DNA of 32,287 bases from Sulfurimonas sp. (GTDB lineage Bacteria > Campylobacterota > Campylobacteria > Campylobacterales > Sulfurimonadaceae). Below, in pieces: positions 1 to 6,440 of the stretch; within the stretch, counting starts at the first letter, position 1, and the number at the start of each line of letters is the position of its first letter. The notes beneath the pieces were generated by a model. It did not search any database. It was not told the origin of the DNA and was given only the letters and a program-made list of their open reading frames with translations. The stretch covers positions 1-32,287 of the forward strand of contig VMSZ01000045.1 of NCBI GenBank assembly GCA_013791885.1. The letters are read 5' to 3'. Both the position numbers and the translations under genes were made by a program.

Positions 1-1
1 T

Positions 2-955
2 CTGTTTTTATATCTGCAACAAGAGCTGAATGAGACAAGTAAGATAATCATAATAACTACAAAACAAAACTTCTCTACTGTTGGTAAACTTATTTCTACA
101 GTTACGGGTGATAACCAAATTTTAAAAGAGAATATGCTTATTCCTTCAAACGCAACTGTTTTTGAAGACGGAAGTTATCTTTTAGAGTATAAACACTCAA
201 TAGCAAACGTTTTACATCTTGATGAAATGCAGGATATGCCGGAGATTTTAATTAGTAATACCCATTCAAACGCAATTATTCATATTTTTGAAGAAGATAA
301 AGAGAGCGCAATTGCAATGCTCACTCCAATAGCACAGATGTACGACATCTCTTTGGATGTTGTCAATCTGATTGACGGCTGGCTGAGAGTAGATGTCTCA
401 AGTAGCAAATATGGAAATATATCTAAGTTTATTCAAGCCGCAAAACAACTTTTGCCGCATAAACTCATCGCTGCATCAAATATTATTTTATATATCATAG
501 AGGTACTTTCAAAAAACCAAAAGAAAATTACATTTGCAGAGAGTTGTACGGGCGGCCTTTTGAGTTATTATTTCACCTCGCAAAACGGAGCTTCTAAAAT
601 CCTTGACGGTTCTTTGGTTACTTACTCAAATGAGCTAAAAGAAAACTGGCTTGGAATTGATGATGCAGTCATTAATACTCATGGAGCTGTAAGTTTTGAA
701 GTAGTCCAAGAGATGAGTGAGGGCGCTATGAATGTGAGTCATGCAGACTATGCACTCTCCATTAGCGGCATTGCCGGTGACACGGGTGGTACACAAGCGA
801 AACCTGTCGGAACAGTTTACATAGGTGTCAGAAGCCAGACAGAGCACTCAGAAGTCCATCTTCAGCTCAGTGGAGATAGAAATTACATACAGTATCAAAG
901 TGTTCTTTATGCCGTCAAAATGCTACTTCAAATTGATAGGGAAATGTTTTTTTAA
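2..955 (+). CDS. cinA: CinA-like protein, C-terminal part (cut by window start)
   Basis: The frame is open from base 2 without a stop, so the gene begins upstream of the window. The ATG at 134 is an internal Met, not a convincing start. The visible 317 residues hold a divergent N-terminal/middle part and a full C-terminal CinA (nicotinamide-nucleotide amidase type) domain. Motifs seen there are F-A-E-S-C-T-G-G with the expected catalytic Ser, V-T-Y-S-N, I-S-G-I-A-G and K-P-V-G-T-V. CinA C-terminal domains deamidate NMN in pyridine nucleotide salvage, and full-length proteins also carry a molybdopterin-binding-like domain. Campylobacterota versions have a poorly conserved N-terminus, and the residues before 134 (T-V-T-G-D-N...) fit one. 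Amidase activity is inferred from family. The tRNA operon promoter starts 18 bp after the stop. Confidence 0.85.
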   Translation: MFLYLQQELNETSKIIIITTKQNFSTVGKLISTVTGDNQILKENMLIPSNATVFEDGSYLLEYKHSIANVLHLDEMQDMPEILISNTHSNAIIHIFEEDKESAIAMLTPIAQMYDISLDVVNLIDGWLRVDVSSSKYGNISKFIQAAKQLLPHKLIAASNIILYIIEVLSKNQKKITFAESCTGGLLSYYFTSQNGASKILDGSLVTYSNELKENWLGIDDAVINTHGAVSFEVVQEMSEGAMNVSHADYALSISGIAGDTGGTQAKPVGTVYIGVRSQTEHSEVHLQLSGDRNYIQYQSVLYAVKMLLQIDREMFF

Positions 956-972
956 ATTTGTGTGAAAAAATC

Positions 973-1001
973 TTGACATTTGAAATCGATTTGCCTATAA
1001 T
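973..1001 (+). promoter_or_regulatory. Consensus sigma70-type promoter of the tRNA array
   Basis: TTGACA (973-978), a 17-nt spacer and TATAAT (996-1001) form a perfect match to the bacterial housekeeping consensus. A GC-rich discriminator (ttcggcc) follows. It lies 27 bp before tRNA-Lys. A full -35 box is rare in Campylobacterota, so this is probably a very strong stable-RNA promoter. The discriminator is of the kind associated with growth-rate or stringent control, which is inference. Confidence 0.9.
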
Positions 1002-1028
1002 TTCGGCCTCTTAAGCATAAGAGAAAAT

Positions 1029-1104
1029 GTCTTGTTAGCTCAGCTGGTAGAGCACGTCACTTTTAATGATGTGGCCGATGGTTCGAATCCATCACAGGAC
1101 ACCA
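1029..1104 (+). tRNA. tRNA-Lys (TTT)
   Basis: The cloverleaf is visible. Acceptor gtcttgt pairs with acaggac, with one T-G wobble. The anticodon loop is C-T-TTT-A-A, the T arm is gatgg/ccatc, and CCA is encoded. It is the first gene of the array, directly behind the consensus promoter. Confidence 0.95.
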
Positions 1105-1144
1105 TTTTTTAAACTAGAAACAGAATTAATTCTTCGGAATTTAT

Positions 1145-1221
1145 GCGGTGGTAGTTCAGTTGGTTAGAATACTTGCCTGTCACGCAGGGGGTCGCCGGTT
1201 CGAGCCCGGTCCACCGCGCCA
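1145..1221 (+). tRNA. tRNA-Asp (GTC), copy 1
   Basis: Acceptor gcggtgg pairs with ccaccgc, the anticodon loop is C-T-GTC-A-C, and GCCA ends the gene. It is 77 nt and identical by eye to the copy at 1652-1728. Confidence 0.95.
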
Positions 1222-1240
1222 CTGTTTTTAGATTATTTAT

Positions 1241-1316
1241 GGGCGTTTAGCTCAGTTGGTAGAGCGCTACCCTTACAAGGTAGATGTCACAAGTTCGAGT
1301 CTTGTAATGCCCACCA
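1241..1316 (+). tRNA. tRNA-Val (TAC), copy 1
   Basis: Acceptor gggcgtt pairs with aatgccc. The anticodon stem ctacc/ggtag encloses loop C-T-TAC-A-A, and CCA is encoded. It is identical by eye to the copy at 1479-1554. Confidence 0.95.
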
Positions 1317-1373
1317 TTTTGTTTTAATAGAGCAAAATACATTGTTGACAAGCTTTTGTTTGTGAATGAAAGT

Positions 1374-1449
1374 GACCCTTTCGTCTAGTGGCCAAGGACA
1401 CTATCACTTCATGGTAGGAACAGAGGTTCAAATCCTTTAGGGGTCGCCA
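1374..1449 (+). tRNA. tRNA-Glu (TTC)
   Basis: Acceptor gaccctt pairs with aggggtc, with one T-G wobble. The anticodon stem is ctatc/ggtag with anticodon TTC, and GCCA is encoded. A TTGACA at 1345-1350 lies upstream but has no -10 at the right distance, so read-through from the main promoter is more likely. Confidence 0.94.
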
Positions 1450-1478
1450 ATTAATTGGTGTTTTAGAAATTTAAAAAT

Positions 1479-1554
1479 GGGCGTTTAGCTCAGTTGGTAG
1501 AGCGCTACCCTTACAAGGTAGATGTCACAAGTTCGAGTCTTGTAATGCCCACCA
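1479..1554 (+). tRNA. tRNA-Val (TAC), copy 2
   Basis: This has the same 76-nt sequence as the first tRNA-Val, while the spacers before the two copies differ. That points to a duplicated gene kept identical, or a recent copy. Confidence 0.95.
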
Positions 1555-1573
1555 TTTTTTCGATATACGCACG

Positions 1574-1616
1574 AAGTTTTTGACTCACGTACCTAAGTAC
1601 GCTTCGCCAAAACCTT
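1574..1616 (+). repeat. Imperfect palindrome inside the tRNA array
   Basis: The core cgtac-ctaa-gtacg (1588-1601) is a perfect 5-bp stem with a 4-nt loop. It is flanked by a second pairing block, 1574-1582 with 1608-1616, having one mismatch. The spacer between Val copy 2 and Asp copy 2 is much longer than the other spacers and consists largely of this element. It could be an RNA processing or termination structure, or a small intergenic repeat. Confidence 0.55.
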
Positions 1617-1651
1617 AGCACGCCTATCAAAAAAACCATTTTTATATATGC

Positions 1652-1728
1652 GCGGTGGTAGTTCAGTTGGTTAGAATACTTGCCTGTCACGCAGGGGGTC
1701 GCCGGTTCGAGCCCGGTCCACCGCGCCA
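1652..1728 (+). tRNA. tRNA-Asp (GTC), copy 2
   Basis: This has the same 77-nt sequence as the first tRNA-Asp. The order Asp-Val-Glu-Val-Asp is mirrored around Glu, but every gene is on the plus strand, so it is not an inverted duplication. Confidence 0.95.
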
Positions 1729-1800
1729 CTCTTTCTTTATCAAAATCAATTTAATCTTAACATTGCAAATGCATTTTTAGACTTTTATTGTATTTTATTT

Positions 1801-1877
1801 GCCGACATAGCTCAGTTGGCTAGAGCAGCTGATTTGTAATCAGCAGGCCCGGGGTTCAAATCCTCGTGTCGGCACCA
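1801..1877 (+). tRNA. tRNA-Thr (TGT)
   Basis: Acceptor gccgaca pairs with tgtcggc. The anticodon stem gctga/tcagc carries TGT, and CCA is encoded. It is the last gene of the array. Only 4 bp separate its 3' end from the stop codon of the histidine kinase gene coming the other way, leaving no space for a separate terminator. Confidence 0.95.
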
Positions 1878-1881
1878 TCAC

Positions 1882-3924
1882 TTAAATTTTTTTCACTATT
1901 TTAAATATAACTGTTGTCCCAAGACCCAAACCATCACTTTGAAGTTCAATATCCCCATCTAAAATATTCGCCATTTTTTTACTTAAAGAAAGACCTAGCC
2001 CTGTTCCCTTATGCGTTTTTTGCATAACATTTTCAACTTGGGTAAAATCATTGAAAAGAGCATTGATATTTTCATGCGCTATTCCGATGCCGTCATCTTT
2101 TACTTTGATATAGATATATTTATTATCATTGGTGAGTTCTAGTAATATCTTTCCCTTCTGTGTGAATTTTATAGCATTGGAAAGAAGATTCAGCACAATC
2201 TGTTGAAACATTTTGGGATCACTTATGTAATTGTCATTTGTGAAATTATCATAATGAAATTCAAAATCCAAGTTTTTATCGGAAGCTAGAGGATTGAGCA
2301 TGTCGTAGCAATTTTGAACCAACACTACCATATTGACAACTTCTGGATGTGCTTCCATCTTTCCGGCTTCTATTTTTGCTATGTCTAAGATTTCATTTAT
2401 CATTTCTAAAAGATATTGTGCTGACTTTTCAATATTTGCTACGGTGTCTATCTGATCATCTGTCAACTCTTCGTAAGTAATCATATACTGTGCAAAGCCG
2501 ATGATTGCGTTTAACGGTGTACGAAGCTCGTGAGACATATTTGATATAAACGCAGACTTTGCGTTTGATGCGGAAAGTGTGCGTTTAATAAGGCGAATCT
2601 TGTCAAGCTGCAGAGCAATCATTGACGCAATGGAATTATAGAAATCTTTCTCATTTTTATCTTCTAAATTTTCTATACTCAGAGCGATGGAACCGAAATA
2701 AACTTTCGTATCATTTTCAAAATCGCTGACATAAATTTCTGTAAATTTTTTGCCTGAAATTGTGTCATGTTCCTCTTGAATAAAATAGAGGTCTTTTTTG
2801 CCTGTGAGTTTTGATATTTCCTTCATGGAAACTTTCACACACTCATCTTCATTCTTTGTTTGAATAATGGTATTAAAGATATCTATGAGTTGTGTAAATC
2901 TTTTTAAACGCAGTCTGTTCTCTTCTTCCAATGTCTCTAAAGCGATAGACGTCGTTCGAATCATTTTATTAAAGGAGTGGGTAAGTGTAGCAATCTCATC
3001 TTTGGAATTTATGTCCAATTTAGCAGAGTAGTTTTGCGTTTTTGTTATCTCATTAGTTATGGCTGTCAGTTCTTCTATAGGCTTTACGATACCTTTAGAG
3101 TAGCGAATAGATACATAAATAATAAACGCAAAGATAAAGACTGATACATAGAGCATGAAGCGGATAAAATCATATAAAAATGCGAAGGCTACACTTTTGT
3201 TGACTGCATAGACAATATACCAATCTTGCATAAAGGATGAAATTTGTTTGTAAACAATAACATGTTCAGAATTAATGACACTGTGTTCATCTTTGATAAA
3301 ATTAAGATGAAAAGGCAAATTTTCACCTATTGTAAGAAAGCTTTTACTATTGATTATATAAGAATGTATGCTTTCTTGATGGGTAAGATATACATCGAGA
3401 TTATCTAGATTATATTCCAGAACAAGATAGCCGAGTTCTTTACTCTCATCAAAAGAGGTTTGTATGCTTGCGTAGACATAGAGATTTTTACCTTCAATAT
3501 ATTTTCCGTGATGGGAGGAGAGTTGTTGCATATTGAATTTTTGAAGTAAATTGTCTGTATGAGAAGAAGCTGTGATAAAGCCTTTTTCGTTGACAGTCAT
3601 GAGTTTTACATCGAGATTGAAGTCACTTGCTTTTTGAGTAAGCAGTCTTGAGACTCTTTTGTCAATATCATCAGCCAAAAGATCATCCATTAAATCCAGA
3701 GAGCTTATAAAATTCACCTCTTTGCTGAGTGAGGTTAAGTGATTGTTGATGAGTTTTAGTACAGACTGCGTTCTCTCAAGCTGTTCGACGACAGTCTTGT
3801 CTACAATTCTGCTCTCACTTAAAAAAATTGTGTAAACCAAAAGCGTGATGAAGGGCAAAAAGCCTATAGCAATAAAAACTACAAGAAGTTTATTTCGTAA
3901 AGATCTTTGAAAATAATCAAGCAT
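1882..3924 (-). CDS. Membrane sensor histidine kinase with GAF-like domain
   Basis: The 680-residue protein has TM1 (about 12-34), a periplasmic sensor region (about 35-250, Cache-like in size), TM2 (about 252-272) and HAMP (about 273-325). A GAF-like region follows (about 340-445), then HisKA and HATPase_c. The phospho-accepting His is His465 in S-H-E-L-R-T-P. N box N-L-L-S-N-A-I-K-F (about 580), G1 D-D-G-I-G-I and G2 G-T-G-L-G-L are all present, so it should be catalytically competent. There is no receiver on this protein. It overlaps the upstream REC/HD-GYP gene by 8 bp and is the last gene of the operon starting at 6375, so that regulator is its probable partner. The signal sensed cannot be read from the sequence. 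Confidence 0.9.
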   Translation of the reverse strand: MLDYFQRSLRNKLLVVFIAIGFLPFITLLVYTIFLSESRIVDKTVVEQLERTQSVLKLINNHLTSLSKEVNFISSLDLMDDLLADDIDKRVSRLLTQKASDFNLDVKLMTVNEKGFITASSHTDNLLQKFNMQQLSSHHGKYIEGKNLYVYASIQTSFDESKELGYLVLEYNLDNLDVYLTHQESIHSYIINSKSFLTIGENLPFHLNFIKDEHSVINSEHVIVYKQISSFMQDWYIVYAVNKSVAFAFLYDFIRFMLYVSVFIFAFIIYVSIRYSKGIVKPIEELTAITNEITKTQNYSAKLDINSKDEIATLTHSFNKMIRTTSIALETLEEENRLRLKRFTQLIDIFNTIIQTKNEDECVKVSMKEISKLTGKKDLYFIQEEHDTISGKKFTEIYVSDFENDTKVYFGSIALSIENLEDKNEKDFYNSIASMIALQLDKIRLIKRTLSASNAKSAFISNMSHELRTPLNAIIGFAQYMITYEELTDDQIDTVANIEKSAQYLLEMINEILDIAKIEAGKMEAHPEVVNMVVLVQNCYDMLNPLASDKNLDFEFHYDNFTNDNYISDPKMFQQIVLNLLSNAIKFTQKGKILLELTNDNKYIYIKVKDDGIGIAHENINALFNDFTQVENVMQKTHKGTGLGLSLSKKMANILDGDIELQSDGLGLGTTVIFKIVKKI

Positions 3925-4972
3925 CGCTTAGTCTCTTTCTAATCTTTATTACTTCATCCAAATTTTCTAAAAAGAGTGCTACAAGCTCAGGATTAAAGTG
4001 GGAGTTCGAGCCACTTTTTATAATTTCTAGTGTTTGTTCCAGAGAAAAAGGTTTTTTGTAAGGTCTTACACTGAGTAGAGCATCAAAAACATCAACCAGA
4101 GCCACTATGGCACCGCTTAGAGGAATATTGTCTGCGTTTAATCCTCTTGGGTAACCGCTTCCATCATATTTTTCATGATGTGTATAGGCAATTTCAGCCG
4201 CTAATTTTAAAAGAGGCGTCTCTTTTTGTGAAAGAATAGAATGGCCAATAAGTGCATGCTTTTTCATAATGCTAAACTCTTCTTCATCTAATTTTCCAGG
4301 TTTGAGAAGAATGTTGTCAGCAATGCCGACTTTTCCCATGTCATGCATGGGTGCTGCAAGCCTCATCAGTTCCACACTTTCTTCATCCCAACCATATTTC
4401 GATGCCATGAGTGCAGCCATATCCCCAACTCTTACCGTATGTGCAGAAGTCTCATTATCTCGAAATTCTGCTGTTTTACTCAAGATATTAATAATGTCTT
4501 TTTCGTTATTTTGAACTTCTATTAGGGCATCTTGAAGCTTTTTCGTTTTTTCATTCACTTCAAACTCTAAAAGAGCTTTTTTGTCTTTGAGCATATTTTG
4601 AAATGAACCCATTTTAATTGCGTTTTTGACACGAAGTCTAAAGTCTGTAAGGTCAAACGGCTTTGTCAAATAATCATCAGCGCCAAGTTCTAAAGCTTTT
4701 ATAATGGCTTCTTTATCTGAAAGAGCAGAAATAACGATAAGTGGAATTGCAGAAGTTTCATTATTGGATTTTATAATGCTTGTTGCTTCATATCCGTCCA
4801 TCACCGGCATCATCAGGTCCATTAAAATCATGTCAATTTTCGTGTTTTGTAGAATTTTAATTGCTTCCTGTCCATTGTGTGCCTCTACAACCTCAAAACC
4901 TTCTGTATTTAAAATTTTTGAAGCGACTTTTCTATTCATAAGTTCATCATCACATAAGAGTACAGTTGCCAA
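3917..4972 (-). CDS. Response regulator with HD-GYP c-di-GMP phosphodiesterase output
   Basis: 351 residues. The N-terminal receiver has acid pocket D8-D9, phospho-Asp52 in L-M-D-L-M-M-P and Lys in T-K-P-F. A coiled linker (about 125-160) leads to an HD-GYP domain with H210-D211 (H-D-M-G-K) and H-H-E-K-Y-D-G-S-G-Y-P near 262-272, the full signature of active c-di-GMP phosphodiesterases. The start is TTG at 4972, with GGAG 8 bases upstream on the minus strand. It follows directly after the TAA of the PstS-like gene, so translational coupling is likely. It is paired with the histidine kinase downstream by an 8-bp overlap. The output is expected to lower c-di-GMP when the kinase is active or inactive; the direction is unknown. 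Confidence 0.92.
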   Translation of the reverse strand: MATVLLCDDELMNRKVASKILNTEGFEVVEAHNGQEAIKILQNTKIDMILMDLMMPVMDGYEATSIIKSNNETSAIPLIVISALSDKEAIIKALELGADDYLTKPFDLTDFRLRVKNAIKMGSFQNMLKDKKALLEFEVNEKTKKLQDALIEVQNNEKDIINILSKTAEFRDNETSAHTVRVGDMAALMASKYGWDEESVELMRLAAPMHDMGKVGIADNILLKPGKLDEEEFSIMKKHALIGHSILSQKETPLLKLAAEIAYTHHEKYDGSGYPRGLNADNIPLSGAIVALVDVFDALLSVRPYKKPFSLEQTLEIIKSGSNSHFNPELVALFLENLDEVIKIRKRLSDA

Positions 4973-5386
4973 TTAGTCACTCCACTTATATATTATTTTC
5001 ATATTTTGTTCAACATTTTCTATATTAACATAGCCAATAGAGCCATCGACATTATTTATGAAAGCTTTGATGCTCTCTTGAGACTTCATACTTATTGGAG
5101 GTCTGTGACCAAGATAATGTTCTTTAGTCCAATATGTTTTAAGTCTTGAAAAGCTCATATTGAGGACTTTTTCCTCAAATTTTAAGCGTAAGTCATCTCT
5201 TGCTTCTAAATTAATAGGAACAATTTTAACATCATCTATAAGTGTTATTTTTTTTAAAAAGATTGCTTTTATTTCAATCAAAGTCAAATCTTTCATGTTT
5301 TGATTGGATACTACTGCATATTCACCGGCTATAGCAGGAAGTGATATAAAGAGAAGCGGTAAGAGTATCTGATGTGTCTTTTTCAT
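4973..5386 (-). CDS. Small periplasmic PstS-like (PBP-fold) protein
   Basis: 137 residues beginning with a clear Sec signal peptide (K-K followed by a hydrophobic stretch to about residue 20, ending A-I-A-G). The mature part resembles one half of the phosphate-binding PstS-like fold. Typical elements are L-T-L-I-E-I-K-A-I-F-L-K-K, S-R-L-K-T-Y-W and V-D-G-S-I-G-Y-V near the C-terminus. At this length it has only about half of a normal two-lobed binding protein, and no ABC transporter genes are nearby. It is encoded between an outer-membrane barrel and the two-component genes, overlapping the barrel stop by one base (TAATG). A role as periplasmic ligand binder feeding the histidine kinase is inference. 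The ligand is unknown; phosphate or another oxyanion is only a guess from the fold. Confidence 0.75.
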   Translation of the reverse strand: MKKTHQILLPLLFISLPAIAGEYAVVSNQNMKDLTLIEIKAIFLKKITLIDDVKIVPINLEARDDLRLKFEEKVLNMSFSRLKTYWTKEHYLGHRPPISMKSQESIKAFINNVDGSIGYVNIENVEQNMKIIYKWSD

Positions 5387-6375
5387 TAGAATAGCACCGA
5401 AAAAGAAAACAAAAATTGGTTTTGAGAACTCAGAGAATGAAACTGATATTCGGATTTAATGGCCACAGGATAGAGAGGTCTGTAGGTATAAGCAACAATA
5501 GCTATCTCATCTTGTTCATTGATTATTCTATCTTCGTAAGATTCAACTCTTATACTTCCTATGTGTTGTTCTGTAAAACGGTACAAACCTTGTATATAAC
5601 CTGCATAAGGAGTTGTGGTTTTTTCCTCTGAATATTGAGAACCAAGTTCAGCTAAAAATTGGTATTTTTCCGTGTCATATTTGGCAGATAAAAGATAGTA
5701 ATAAAGATTGTCAGGTTCATTAATGGTGTCTATTTTATGGAAATAGCCTGCGTTTACTTTGAGGGCGTATTCATCTTTTTCGTATAAAACATTGACTCCA
5801 TAATGTTCGTCTATTTTATAGTTGTTGTATTTGTTGTCCAAATCCTCATTGTTTTGTGCCATAAGCTCAAGATGAAGCTCACCTTCACCATAAGAGGTGT
5901 AGGAGCCGCCTAAACCAGTGGTAAATTTAGGGAAAATAATATCTGTACTTACAGGACTTGAAGTAGTCTGTCTGAGTACATTGACGGGGAGAAGATTCCA
6001 AAAACCTATAGGAGAGTTATATTTACCGATTCGAAGTACACAGTTGTCATCGTAATTATAGTCGAGGTAGAGTCTTTCCGTGTGAAGAGTAGTATCTTTT
6101 TCTAGTCTGTCATTTTGTGGCGTTTTTGTCTGAACATAAAAACTTTTGTATTCAAACTCAGCCATGTAAGAAAATTTTTCATAACTTCCATATCCAAGAA
6201 GAGCTAAATCGTCTAGTCTGTATCTCTCTTGCTCATCCATGTGTCGATAATCTAGTGAAAAATAGCCACCCAAGTAGAGAGGTAAAGAGGCAACTTGAAC
6301 CCCTTTACCAAGTTCGTAATCACTCTCCGCCCGAAGAGAAAGTGCCAACAGCAGTAAAATAACAATTTTATACAA
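5386..6375 (-). CDS. Outer-membrane beta-barrel (porin-like) protein
   Basis: 329 residues with a signal peptide (about 1-16, ending L-R-A-E). The rest is dominated by alternating aromatic/polar beta-strand segments and ends in Phe (F-S-V-L-F), the usual BAM recognition end. No family name is certain. It looks like the phosphate-selective porin/short barrel type often seen beside PstS-like proteins. The start is TTG at 6375, preceded by GGGAG at good spacing. It is the first gene of a tight operon barrel/PstS-like/REC-HD-GYP/kinase (1-bp overlap, adjacency, 8-bp overlap). A channel or ligand-presenting role in the same sensory pathway is inferred from this arrangement. Confidence 0.75.
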   Translation of the reverse strand: MYKIVILLLLALSLRAESDYELGKGVQVASLPLYLGGYFSLDYRHMDEQERYRLDDLALLGYGSYEKFSYMAEFEYKSFYVQTKTPQNDRLEKDTTLHTERLYLDYNYDDNCVLRIGKYNSPIGFWNLLPVNVLRQTTSSPVSTDIIFPKFTTGLGGSYTSYGEGELHLELMAQNNEDLDNKYNNYKIDEHYGVNVLYEKDEYALKVNAGYFHKIDTINEPDNLYYYLLSAKYDTEKYQFLAELGSQYSEEKTTTPYAGYIQGLYRFTEQHIGSIRVESYEDRIINEQDEIAIVAYTYRPLYPVAIKSEYQFHSLSSQNQFLFSFSVLF

Positions 6376-6399
6376 AAAGACTCCCTTTTTTAAACGTCT

Positions 6400-6408
6400 A
6401 GTATAATA
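6400..6408 (-). promoter_or_regulatory. Probable -10 region of the barrel/PstS-like/HD-GYP/kinase operon
   Basis: On the minus strand this reads TATTATACT, holding two overlapping -10-like hexamers 25-33 bp before the TTG start of the barrel gene. No good -35 box is visible, which is normal for Campylobacterota. Confidence 0.45.
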
Positions 6409-6440
6409 TCATCTAATGTTTTAAGTCTCTATTATCTTCT

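Noticed and set aside
1345-1350. TTGACA before tRNA-Glu as an internal promoter
   Set aside because: No -10 hexamer lies 16-18 bp downstream; the sequence there is gaaagt.
1511-1729. 72-residue minus-strand frame across tRNA-Val and tRNA-Asp
   Set aside because: It is the antisense of two tRNA genes and their spacer, a well-known source of false proteins.
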